Shown here: positions 46,686-56,200 of the stretch, piece by piece
How the letters are laid out: each line of letters begins with the position of its first letter
Numbering within the stretch: position 1 is the stretch's first letter
Assembly (NCBI RefSeq): GCF_007004545.3
Contig: NZ_CP045503.2
Location: 2,636,501-2,700,500 of the forward strand
Direction of reading: 5' to 3'
Origin: Shewanella eurypsychrophilus
Lineage (GTDB): Bacteria; Pseudomonadota; Gammaproteobacteria; Enterobacterales; Shewanellaceae
DNA length: 64,000 nucleotides
The notes under the pieces: model-generated
The model's database searches: none
The model's input: only the letters and a program-made list of their open reading frames with translations
Told to the model about the DNA's origin: nothing
Position numbers and translations under genes: made by a program

Positions 46686-47042
46686 ATGGATATTGAATTT
46701 GCAAAGAAATTTTCCGATGATTGGGTTGAATCGTGGAATTCTCATGATATTGATAAAATCATCTCCCATTATGCAGAACAGTTAGAGTTTAAATCGCCGC
46801 TAGTCGTTGAAAGATATTCTGATCCTGATGGAATTATCTATGATCGAGAAAAGTTAAAAGAATACTTTCTTATTGGCCTAACGAATAATCCGTTGCTGGA
46901 ATTTAAGTTGAATCGGGTGTTATTGGGTGTAAACTGCTTAACCTTGTATTATCAAAATGCTAGAGGCGGAGAGACTGCTGAGCTTTTTGAGTTTGATCAA
47001 AGGAATAAAGTCATTAGGTCTGTATCGTGCTATTCATTTTAG
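46686..47042 (+). CDS. cassette 3: NTF2/SnoaL-like protein
   Basis: A 118-residue cytoplasmic protein of the nuclear-transport-factor-2-like fold: helix WVESWNSHDIDKIISHYAEQLEFKSP, an acidic loop and a strand-rich end ELFEFDQRNKVIRSVSCYSF. Proteins of this fold are ligand-binding or isomerase-like; the substrate is unknown. GGGAG precedes the ATG. NTF2-like proteins are common integron cargo. Confidence 0.8.
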   Translation: MDIEFAKKFSDDWVESWNSHDIDKIISHYAEQLEFKSPLVVERYSDPDGIIYDREKLKEYFLIGLTNNPLLEFKLNRVLLGVNCLTLYYQNARGGETAELFEFDQRNKVIRSVSCYSF

Positions 47043-47067
47043 CGGAATCATGCATTGAGCAGGCTAC

Positions 47068-47172
47068 AGTTAACAAGTTGCTGCAGTCGGACTCGTCAAA
47101 CTGTCACTTTTTTTGCCAAAAAACCGGCAAAAAAATCGCCAGTTTAACTCGCCGCTGAGCAAGGCGTTATAT
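47068..47172 (+). other. attC site of cassette 3
   Basis: Starts AGTTAAC and ends GTTATAT, 105 bp. A strong internal hairpin is visible (TTTTTTGCCAAAAAACCGGCAAAAAA region). Confidence 0.8.
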
Positions 47173-47217
47173 GATTTTTAGTACCATCATTAAAATTTAA
47201 GTATAGAGGATATTAAA

Positions 47218-47844
47218 TTGTTCAATGCTATAAGAGGTTGGGTTCCAAATTGGAACTCGATAGCAAAAATTGTAGATCACAAAATATGGAATTTGGCATT
47301 TTTATTCTTTGTATTAATGCCCATTATTGCTCTTTTTATGAAGGATATCCCAGACCAAATTTCTATTAGTATTAATGAAGAATTGTATACACTTAACATG
47401 ACTCTCCCGTTTAAATGGTGGGTACTTTATTTCTCAGCATTAACGATTTCAATCGCTAAAATAATATATTCGGCATTCTCACCACCATTCTTGAAAGAGT
47501 ATGTTGATTTTGAAGATTTCAAAAAGTCAGGGCGAAAAGGTGGATATTTACAGAAAGTAGCGCATGAACTTATTCCTTTTTGGTCAAAGAAAGGTGGTAT
47601 CTCTTCATATATAAAGAAGTTTGATAACAGAATCCACACTTTGAATGAGTCTGGTGTTGAACATGCTCTAGGTGCCAATTTGTGGGGGTCAAAAACAGAG
47701 CCATCGTTTTGGCTAGTGTATGATGTGGCAAATTACTCTCGTGTCATCCCGAGAATCTTATGCGTCGTTTGTATAGCTTTTTCTGCAATTTCATTTATTT
47801 ATATTAGTATAGACAAAATAAGATTGGTGTTATCAATCATATAA
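47218..47844 (+). CDS. cassette 4: three-helix membrane protein
   Basis: 208 residues from TTG at 47218 with AGAGGA nearby. Hydrophobic helices lie at about 23-41, 62-82 and 180-200, with a soluble loop of about 95 residues between the second and third. No known domain recognised. The ORF ends inside attC4. Confidence 0.65.
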   Translation: MFNAIRGWVPNWNSIAKIVDHKIWNLAFLFFVLMPIIALFMKDIPDQISISINEELYTLNMTLPFKWWVLYFSALTISIAKIIYSAFSPPFLKEYVDFEDFKKSGRKGGYLQKVAHELIPFWSKKGGISSYIKKFDNRIHTLNESGVEHALGANLWGSKTEPSFWLVYDVANYSRVIPRILCVVCIAFSAISFIYISIDKIRLVLSII

Positions 47845-47966
47845 CAAACAATTTAAGAGTGATTCCCAACGCATGGCATTTTTCATTCCATCGTTGGGTG
47901 TTGTGTTTTCGGTGGCATGGTTAGGTTTCGTGGTGGCGTTGCTCACACCTTAATTGGGCGTTATAA
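47839..47966 (+). other. attC site of cassette 4
   Basis: Starts ATATAAC and ends GTTATAA, 128 bp, the longest of the array. Confidence 0.8.
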
Positions 47967-47981
47967 GCCACGGAGTATTAA

Positions 47982-48182
47982 GTGTTCTCAGAACCAACAG
48001 ATAGTTTTGTTGTAATTGGCATATGCGTGCTTGGAGCATTGCATTTTGGCGGATACTTACCGATATCCAAGACTTCACCATCATTAAATTGGGCGAAAGA
48101 AAAACACCCAAGATTACCAAAGGCTGTAGCAACCACTCTCATGTTTGTTGCTCTAGTTAAATTGATGAGCGTCTTTATTTGA
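47982..48182 (+). CDS. cassette 5: 66-residue membrane protein
   Basis: GTG start at 47982 with CGGAG upstream. Two hydrophobic segments (FVVIGICVLGALHFGGYL and ATTLMFVALVKLMSVFI) flank a short basic loop. It is the only frame of useful size in its cassette. Function unknown. Confidence 0.6.
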   Translation: MFSEPTDSFVVIGICVLGALHFGGYLPISKTSPSLNWAKEKHPRLPKAVATTLMFVALVKLMSVFI

Positions 48183-48204
48183 CAAAACTTGCTTGTAACT
48201 AGGC

Positions 48205-48315
48205 TTATAACAAGCCCATAAAGTCACGATTCGCAACGCTATCACATTGGTTGCTAGAGAAAAAAGGCGCAACAAATTGTGCCAGCATTGCTCACGGCTT
48301 ATGGGGGCGTTATGT
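48205..48315 (+). other. attC site of cassette 5
   Basis: Starts TTATAAC and ends GTTATGT, 111 bp. Confidence 0.8.
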
Positions 48316-48339
48316 TTAAATTATTGGTTTGGGTGAAAA

Positions 48340-49890
48340 ATGAGGATAACAGAAATATTATTTAGCTCCATCAGAAGATTGAATGTTGATTACTCGAATG
48401 ATTTTAGACAAATTGAATTAAATACAATTAACGTTTTTATAGGTGAAAATGGCTCGGGAAAGTCAACGATAATAGATATGGTTCGTAGCTTATCAGATTT
48501 GTCTGTTATTCCAAGTTTAGCAAAAGAAAACCCTTTATCAGGAGCACCTCCATTTTACTTAGTTAAGTTTGATGATAGTGGAAGTAAATTTGTAAGTATG
48601 GCGGGCCCTAGTGATGTAGATCTTTGTTTGACTAAATACTTATCTTGCAGGATTGAAGATTCTAATACTCAGCTTTTTTTAGGTGATATTAGCAAGTTTA
48701 ATGTTGATAAGAACAACAATATACTTAAAGGAGTTAACTTCAGACTTACTAACGAAATATACTATAGACCTTGTTGTACACCATCGTTAGAAAAAGCAAA
48801 CAAGTACTATATTGAAGAGTTAAATAAAATAGAGAATAAGCTAAATGGCTCCTATAACAGAAAAATCAATGAAGATGGTTCTTTAAAGAAATCAATACCT
48901 GTAAATTCCAATAACCTAATCGCTGCTAAAGACGGCTTCATTGAGAGTTGGTTCGAAGAAGATAAATCTATGTCTAATAACTTACCTCTTTCTTGGTTTC
49001 CTTCTGGATGGAGAGCATATGCCGAAATTACTTCATATTTAAGAGATTGCAAGAAAGGGAGTGTTTGTTTACTAGAAGAGCCAGAAGTTAATCTTCATCC
49101 TAGATTGCAGAGACTATTACTTAAGAGAATTGAAGAGATATCTATTGATAATGAACTCCAAATATTATTAAGCACTCATTCACCAGCTATGATAAATGCA
49201 AGCTTTAGCGATCAAGTTAGTATTTATCATACTCAAGGAAAAACAGTCGATATTCTTGATAATGAAAAAATCTTACTAGATGATTTAGGCTACAAAGCAT
49301 CCGATGTTTTTCAAACAAATTGTGTTGTTTGGGTTGAGGGACCTTCTGATAGAATCTATATCAAACATTGGCTTTCAAGTTTCGATGATAAATTAATTGA
49401 AGGAGTTGACTATAGTTTCATGTTCTATGGTGGACGAATATTGAGTCATTTCGATTTAAACGATAATGGTGATGATATGATTTCAATGTTAAAAATAAAT
49501 ATAAATTCTATTATTGTAATGGATAGTGATAGAAAAAATGAAAATGACGAGTTGAACGATACAAAAAAAAGAATTATTAATAGTTGTCGTGATGGGAGTG
49601 CAAAGGTCTGGATTACTGGAGGTAGAGAAATTGAAAACTACTTAAACTCTGATGTATTAAAACGTTCAATCGCTAGTGTTCACCCTCATTTTTACGAACA
49701 AATAGATACTGATAAATGGTCCAATGTTTTGAAATATTTAATCAAAAAGGATAGTAAAACGAGAACTGCGGATAAAGTTAAAGTAGCAAAAAAGTATATA
49801 GAAAATTGTAAAAATAAAGCACTTTACACTCCTGAATTAAAAAAGGAAATCACAGCAATATACAACTTTATTACTAATGCACGCAATTAA
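48340..49890 (+). CDS. cassette 6: OLD-family ATP-dependent nuclease
   Basis: 516 residues with an SMC/ABC-like ATPase domain and a C-terminal TOPRIM domain. Walker A is GENGSGKST (35-43) and the Walker B/signature region is CLLEEPEVNLHPRLQRLL, followed by the LLSTHSPAMIN switch. The TOPRIM motifs are WVEGPSD (about 332) and VMDSDRKN (about 394). This is the overcoming-lysogenization-defect architecture, linked to phage exclusion and DNA cleavage. No helicase partner (as in Gabija) is adjacent, so it would act alone. The anti-phage role is inferred from the family. Confidence 0.88.
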   Translation: MRITEILFSSIRRLNVDYSNDFRQIELNTINVFIGENGSGKSTIIDMVRSLSDLSVIPSLAKENPLSGAPPFYLVKFDDSGSKFVSMAGPSDVDLCLTKYLSCRIEDSNTQLFLGDISKFNVDKNNNILKGVNFRLTNEIYYRPCCTPSLEKANKYYIEELNKIENKLNGSYNRKINEDGSLKKSIPVNSNNLIAAKDGFIESWFEEDKSMSNNLPLSWFPSGWRAYAEITSYLRDCKKGSVCLLEEPEVNLHPRLQRLLLKRIEEISIDNELQILLSTHSPAMINASFSDQVSIYHTQGKTVDILDNEKILLDDLGYKASDVFQTNCVVWVEGPSDRIYIKHWLSSFDDKLIEGVDYSFMFYGGRILSHFDLNDNGDDMISMLKININSIIVMDSDRKNENDELNDTKKRIINSCRDGSAKVWITGGREIENYLNSDVLKRSIASVHPHFYEQIDTDKWSNVLKYLIKKDSKTRTADKVKVAKKYIENCKNKALYTPELKKEITAIYNFITNARN

Positions 49891-49988
49891 ACATAACAAG
49901 AGCTTTAAACGGAACAAAAAAACAGTTGGTTACGTTTCGCTTCACAATTATAGCCAACAATTTTTGTCCGCTTAAGCTGGCGTTATAT
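49891..49988 (+). other. attC site of cassette 6
   Basis: Starts ACATAAC directly after the nuclease stop and ends GTTATAT, 98 bp. Confidence 0.8.
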
Positions 49989-50229
49989 GCCAAGAATGGT
50001 TCTGATGAATATTGTAATTTTTGTAGCTCTATTTCTAGTTTATTTTTATACATGTTTATTCGCAGTTAAATTTTATAAACATCTAATTGGGCGTTTAGAG
50101 GCAGTTCAACGAAAATCAATTTTAAACTTAATAATTAACAGTGCCACCCACAATAAATGGCACATATTGATGCCTCTTACTACTCTTTACAAATTAACAG
50201 TGCCACCCACAATAAATGGCACATATTGA
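49987..50229 (+). pseudogene. cassette 7: eroded cassette with truncated small membrane protein
   Basis: The frame opens with a hydrophobic helix (IVIFVALFLVYFYTCLFAV) but the expected attC start ATATAAC is absent. At 50081-50098 the sequence CTAATTGGGC-GTTTAGA resembles the right end of an attC, so the gene end and left half of the attC appear deleted. The frame then runs on into the repeats of the next element, so its C-terminus is not genuine. Confidence 0.5.
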
Positions 50230-50249
50230 TGCCTCTTACTACTCTTTAC
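50133..50249. repeat. 59-bp tandem duplication with small hairpins
   Basis: A 58-bp sequence is repeated at 50133-50190 and 50192-50249. Each copy contains GTGCCA-CCCACAATAAA-TGGCAC, a 6-bp hairpin. They lie immediately before a Y1 transposase gene and look like the terminal or REP-like structures such enzymes recognise. Confidence 0.8.
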
Positions 50250-50274
50250 TAAAGAGGTTAAGTGAGAGGTTGCT

Positions 50275-51255
50275 ATGCCCCGTCCAAGAAGAAGCCAAGT
50301 GAGTTTAGAAGACACGTCTATGTACCACTGCTGTTCTCGTGTATCCAGGCGTGCAATGCTGCTGGGAGATGATGAGCTCACAGGAAAAAACTATGACCAT
50401 AGACGAGAGTGGGTAGAATCTCAGCTACTGAAATTAGCTGTGGTGTTCGCTATAGATGTGGCCGCCTATGCCGTGATGTCTAATCACCTGCATGTTGTTC
50501 TTAGTGTTGATATTTATGAATCTAATCGTTGGACTGACAAAGAAGTGGTTGAGCACTGGCATCAAATATTTTTAGGGACTGAAATCACACAAAAGTTTGT
50601 GAAAGGTGAGGTGATAGAAAGCTTCGAAGTCAAAAAATTAAAGCACTCTATTGCTCTATATCGAAGTCGACTCAGTGATATAAGCTGGTTTATGAGAGCA
50701 CTTAACGAACCTATTGCCCGCATGGCAAACAAAGAAGATAAGTGTACCGGTCGTTTTTGGGAAGGGCGCTTTAAAAGCCAAGCATTATTAGATGAAGCGG
50801 CAGTTTTGGCCTGCATGGCTTACGTAGACCTCAACCCCGTACGCGCAAAAATGGCTGATACGCCAGAGCAATCAGACCATACAAGTATTCAGCTTAGAAT
50901 AAAATCGGCCTTGAATGGAAAACAACCAGTAAAGCTATTGCCTTTTATTGGCAGTGAGTGCCTTAATCAACCTAAAGGAATTCACTTCGCGCTGAAGGAC
51001 TATCTTGAATTGGTGGATGAAACAGGGAGAGTTCTTCGTGATGATAAGCGTGGGGCTATCTCTTTGAAGGCATCTAAGATATTAAGCCGGCTAAATATTT
51101 CCAGTGAAAATTGGATAAAAGTCACCTCTGATTTCGGCAAGATCTTCCATGGACCGGTAGGTACATTACAAGAGCTGACTAATTATTGTGACCATTTAGG
51201 TAAACGCCGACGACATTTTTCTAAAGATTGTCAGTACCTTCAAACTGGCTGGTAA
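50275..51255 (+). CDS. Y1 (IS200/REP-associated type) transposase
   Basis: A 326-residue protein with the Y1-transposase HUH motif in YAVMSNHLHVVLSV (around residue 70). The CTGRFWEGRFKSQALLDEAAVLACMAYVDLNPVRAKMA block is typical of the larger REP-associated tyrosine transposase group common in Shewanella. The candidate catalytic tyrosine is in HSIALYRSRLSD. It is flanked on the left by hairpin-containing repeats and ends the integron region. Full length, so probably functional. Confidence 0.85.
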   Translation: MPRPRRSQVSLEDTSMYHCCSRVSRRAMLLGDDELTGKNYDHRREWVESQLLKLAVVFAIDVAAYAVMSNHLHVVLSVDIYESNRWTDKEVVEHWHQIFLGTEITQKFVKGEVIESFEVKKLKHSIALYRSRLSDISWFMRALNEPIARMANKEDKCTGRFWEGRFKSQALLDEAAVLACMAYVDLNPVRAKMADTPEQSDHTSIQLRIKSALNGKQPVKLLPFIGSECLNQPKGIHFALKDYLELVDETGRVLRDDKRGAISLKASKILSRLNISSENWIKVTSDFGKIFHGPVGTLQELTNYCDHLGKRRRHFSKDCQYLQTGW

Positions 51256-51504
51256 TTTTACTCACTCTCTCTGTTAAACCTGGCTCTTTTTTATAAAGAA
51301 CGAATAAGTCCTGCCTAGATTTTCACATATTTACTCTCAAATTCTCATTTTATTCATATTTGCTAGTGTAAGTTAGGATTTCCCCCCAGTTATTGGATTT
51401 ACGGGCAAGTGGAATATTGATAACTTGCCAAAGACTTCATATGTTATTGATTAAGAATGGCTGGTTCTTGATGCTGTTCTTAACGATAAAGTTGTTGGAT
51501 AAAA

Positions 51505-53073
51505 TCAATCTTCGAGTGATTTTGGAAGTATAATATTGACTCTTGTTTCGTTCGTTTTACAGTCTAAGGTGATGCTGCCGTGACAAGCTTCAGTGATGAG
51601 TTTGGCTGCGTAAGTCCCTAAACCAGTCCCTAATGGCTTTCCATAAGTGACATATTTTTCAAAAAAAGAATCCTTAATCGTTTCATGAACAGTGCTTGCA
51701 CTGAAAAGAGTAATTTCAACACTGTCGTCCAATATGGTTTCAAAAAATATCACCTTGGTTCCCCGAGGACTCGCTTCTAGCGCATTGCTATATAACTCAG
51801 AAAACATGGTCGTAAACAGCAGTTTATCACCAATTACTTGCGTGTGATTACTGACTAAATTATCCACCTGTATCGACTTTTTAATCTGTTCTCTGGTGAA
51901 CAGCTGCTGAATATCGCTGATTATCTCATGTAAACCAATCGGTGTTTTTTCAGGGATAAACGTTCCTTCTTCCAGTTTCAAAATCGTATTGAGTCCGTTG
52001 ATGACTTGGCTCAGTTTCTGGCTGGCAAAGCCAATATTATCCATCTCAAACTTTAATTGTTTTGATGATAACACCCGCTGATTGATCCGCTCTAAGGTCT
52101 CATCTATTTGGGCTAGCGGGCCAGTAAAGTAGTTAAAAATGATCCGTTCAATATTTTCTTTTAACGTGAACAATCTGATTTGCTCATTGACCTGATATTC
52201 TAATGCCTTGCTGTGTTTAACTGCATTGAGCTGATTTTGGACGCGCATTTTTAATATTTTCATATTAAAGGGCTTGGTCACGTAATCAGCAACGCCGAGC
52301 TCTAGCCCGTGAATGACATCTTCATCGTCCGATTTGGCACTAAGAAATATGACCGGAATATCGCATAAGGCAATATCTTGCTGAAGTTGCTCATAAACTT
52401 GATAGCCATCCATGTTAGGCATCATGATATCGAGTAAGATTAAATCTGGAGCAGACTGCTTACAAAGTTGCATTGCTTTTTCACCACTTAACGCCACTTG
52501 TACTCGAGTGATTGATTTTATGCATTTAGAGGCTACTTCAATATTGTTGACCTCATCATCAACAATTAGCACGCAGAAGTCTTGCCTTTGTTGTGGTGTA
52601 ACTAAGCTGCTGGACGGCTCGGAGCTTACCGTTGTTGCAGTAGGCTGCACAAGCGCATCTTGTCTGTTGGTCACCTCATGATACAACATACGGTGTAAGG
52701 GCTTTTCTTGAGATAAGGCTAGTTTTTCTCTAAACACCTTGAAACTAAACGGCTTGGCAATAAATTGCGATACCCCGCATTTGAGCGCTTCAACTACCGT
52801 GGCCTGATTAACAGTAGAGCTACAGACAATGAAGGGAATCGTGGCCATTTTGGGGTGGCTCCTCACGGTCTGCAATAACTCCCTGCCACTGATCTTGGCT
52901 AACATCCATTCAGAAATAATCAGCTCTATGTTGTTTTCATCAATAATTTTTAAGGCATCCAGGCCATTAACGGCTTGGAAAATGTTCACAAAGTGCAGAT
53001 CACGCAGCATTCTAACAATCACATTACGAATGTTATCGGTTGAATCGACGACCAATACCGATATGGACTTCAT
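51505..53073 (-). CDS. double-receiver response regulator with degenerate kinase module
   Basis: 522 residues: REC1 (about 4-120), REC2 (about 167-285), a dimerisation-like helical region and a HATPase domain (about 390-520). REC1 keeps Asp10 and Lys107 but has Glu55 (LIISEWMLAK) where the phosphorylated Asp should be. REC2 is canonical (VDDE, Asp215 in LLDIMMPNMDG, TKPF). The helical region near residue 315 (IFNYFTGPLAQID) has no phosphoacceptor His, while the ATPase keeps ELYSNALEAS and GTGLG. It is divergent from the hybrid kinase at 53218 and probably works with it. Confidence 0.88.
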   Translation of the reverse strand: MKSISVLVVDSTDNIRNVIVRMLRDLHFVNIFQAVNGLDALKIIDENNIELIISEWMLAKISGRELLQTVRSHPKMATIPFIVCSSTVNQATVVEALKCGVSQFIAKPFSFKVFREKLALSQEKPLHRMLYHEVTNRQDALVQPTATTVSSEPSSSLVTPQQRQDFCVLIVDDEVNNIEVASKCIKSITRVQVALSGEKAMQLCKQSAPDLILLDIMMPNMDGYQVYEQLQQDIALCDIPVIFLSAKSDDEDVIHGLELGVADYVTKPFNMKILKMRVQNQLNAVKHSKALEYQVNEQIRLFTLKENIERIIFNYFTGPLAQIDETLERINQRVLSSKQLKFEMDNIGFASQKLSQVINGLNTILKLEEGTFIPEKTPIGLHEIISDIQQLFTREQIKKSIQVDNLVSNHTQVIGDKLLFTTMFSELYSNALEASPRGTKVIFFETILDDSVEITLFSASTVHETIKDSFFEKYVTYGKPLGTGLGTYAAKLITEACHGSITLDCKTNETRVNIILPKSLED

Positions 53074-53217
53074 CCTACCTCCGGTGTAATGCCTTATTGA
53101 ATGTCTGCTAGCGCTGAATAAAAGACTATTATTGATACAGAGTTGACTGTGTCAGGCTGTCATTATTGTGCTTGCAACATTGCAAGTATAGGTAGGCCAC
53201 AAAAATATGTATTACGC

Positions 53218-56200
53218 ATGGATAAAATAAACAGCAAGATTGTTGTGTTGATAAAATTATTGAGCATGTTCGTCACTGTTATCAGTGGGATCATAATTAT
53301 GGGTTGGTTAGCCAGAATTGATGGCTTACTTCGATTAGCCCCCAGTATGACCCCTATGCAATTTAATACCGCACTGTGCTTCTTGTTAAGTGCTTCGGGT
53401 CTCCTGCTCATCGCCTATGAAAGAGGGGCCTATTTAAGCCGATTGGCGATTGCATTAGGCCTTATAGCGAGCGTGAGTTTATTGCAATATGTTGTCGATA
53501 TAAACCTTGGAGTCGATGAGCTGTTTGTGGCTTATTTTATTAACACTGAACAGGTCAGTCATCCAGGAAGAATGGCCCCCAATACAGCATTGAACTTTAT
53601 TTTTTCTAGCTTATTTTTACTGTTATATAAACAGGTAGGCGTGCGGTTTGTGGAAATAAATAGAGCACTGGCTTGCTTGGTTATCGGACTCAGCGCTATC
53701 GCGATTTTTGGCTATATATTTGGTGTCCCTTCGGTATATGGCTGGAAAAATGTTACCGCAATGGCGCTCAGTACCAGTATCAATTTTTTATTGATAGGGA
53801 CAGGGATGCTGCTGTGTTTATCGTCGAAACGATATAATTCCACTGCTTATACCTTACCCTTGCTTATCCTTATTATCGCGGTCTCTGCCATCTCATGGCA
53901 GACTGTCCTTGTCTCTTATAAACCCACAGGATTCGACAGTATTACGCCCAATATTATTCTCTATTGTTGCGCAGGGTGTTGCCTGGTATTGATCTACTTT
54001 TCCTATTTTAAAAGATCCCCTTCACCGTCGCATTTTGGTCAGTATGTGGCGTTAGTTATTCTGTGTTTAGGCACGATTAGCTCGCTGTCTTTATATTCTT
54101 ATTTATCTAATCATCAGACGGTGAGGCTAAAGGAAAGTCTCCATAGTAATGCCAGTTCACATGTCACATCGCTACAGGCAACCATAGATATACTGACTGT
54201 TATGTTAGATAACGCGCGCGTGATCTCTTATTACAATGAGGTGGAAAATGAAGCCATATTTAACACAATGTCAGGGCTGTTTTTGAAAAAATACCCCTCA
54301 GTTACCCGTATTATGTACGTGCCAATCATCAGCGACCAGCATCAGTTTGAACAACAAATTAAGCGGCGATATGATTTTGAAGTGGGTATGTCAGAGGTAA
54401 GCGATGGCCGGAAAATCAAGGCGGGCATCCGGGCTTTATATACTCCCATCTTGTATCAATATCCCATCAGCCACATAGACAATGACATAGGGTTAGATCT
54501 TTATGCTCAGCGTCAATATCGTGAGGTATTTGATGGTGCATTTGCAGCAAACACCTTAAGCCATCGAATTTTTGACGGACAAGCCGTGACTTCACATGCG
54601 ATGATTATTGCTCCATTGCGGCACAATATTTACCAAAAATCCTACCAAATAGACGCGCTGACAGATATTCGTGGATTTATTGTACTGGAGTACAATTTAA
54701 GCCAACTGATTGACAACCTGATCCAGCAATCACTTGTCGCGCGTGGTCTGCATATGTTGATTGAATCTGAAAAGGGGACCACTTTTGCATTCTTTCACCA
54801 ATCTCGGCGATCCATTGATAGCAACATCAATCCAAGCCTTCTCAGTCAAACTGAAAAGGTGGTATTTCCTCTAAACATTGCCGACGAGCAACTCAGTGTA
54901 TCAGTGTGGCCCAGTGATAGTTTTATCAAACAATATGATTCCGTTACCCCAGAAGTGCTCAGTTTTTTACTATTGATCAGCAGTATTATCATCTCATTTT
55001 ACCAGTATAGAACCACCAAACGTGAACAAAAAATTGAACAGATGAAAGCCTATTTAGCGTCAGTGGTTGATGCGCTGCCTAACCCAATGTTGATCGTAGA
55101 TAAAAATATGTTGTTTGTTGGTTGTAATCAGCAGTTTGCCTCTATGTTCGATATTGAGAAACACCAGATTAAAAGCAAAGAGTTTTTGGCTAAAATTGCC
55201 GCCTTTCCCGACTACCATCGCATGCGGATTGAAGATGAAGACTGTTTTAATACAGGTGAAAGCAAGCAGTCTGAAGTGTCGATTCTCTTAGCAAGTGGCG
55301 AAGAGCGCATTTATAGCTACCTGCGTAATGTGGTTGAGATAGATAATGAGAAACGGCTTATCGGTACCTTATATGATTTGACCGCAGAAAAAGCGATCAC
55401 AGAAGCGTTAAACCTGGCATTAACCAACGCCAATGAGATGTTTATTTCAGCCCCTGATGCGATGGTTATTGTCAGCGATGATGGTGTGATTGTGCAGATC
55501 AATTCCGCAGCTGAGTCACTCTTTGGCTATTACCCTGACGAGTTGGTGGGCAAAAAAATAGAGGTTTTACTTCCCGAGAATATCCGTGAAGCACATGTCG
55601 GGTTGAGGCGAAGCTTTATTGATGAAAAGAACTCTAGACCCATGGGGAAAGGGCTGCTTTTGATGGCCGTCGATCATCAAGGAGAAAACATTCACGTCGA
55701 AGTGAGTTTAAGCCCCATTAAAACCAGTGAAGGGCTGCATGTTGTCGCATCTGTGCGTGACGTCTCTGAGCGGAGTGCTTTTGAAAAGGCGATACAGGAC
55801 GCCAAAGAGGAAGCGGAAGATGCTAACCGGACTAAATCAGCATTTCTCGCCAATATGAGTCATGAGATCCGTACCCCAATGAACGCGATTATCGGCTTTA
55901 CCCACTTACTGCTCGAAAGTGCCCTCAACATCGAACAAGATAAATACGCTCATAAAATAAAAGCCTCAGCGAATTCATTATTAGGGATCATTAATGACAT
56001 CCTAGATGTCTCAAAAATCGAGGCTGGTAAATTAGAGCTAGAGCATATTCAATTTAACTTATATATAGATGTGCTCGAGAATATGTCAAATATAATCAGC
56101 TTGAAAGCCGATGAGAAAAATTTACAGCTACTGTTTGATTTTGATACTAACCTCCCAGCCAATTTGATCGGCGATCCATTAAGGTTGGGGCAAATACTGC

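Noticed and set aside
48340..50229. A Gabija-like two-gene defence system starting with the OLD nuclease
   Set aside because: The next frame is an eroded small membrane cassette gene, not a UvrD-like helicase, and an attC separates them.
51256..51504. The 249-bp gap after the Y1 transposase as the right end of a composite element
   Set aside because: No copy of the left-hand 58-bp repeat or its hairpin was found there, so no right boundary can be supported.
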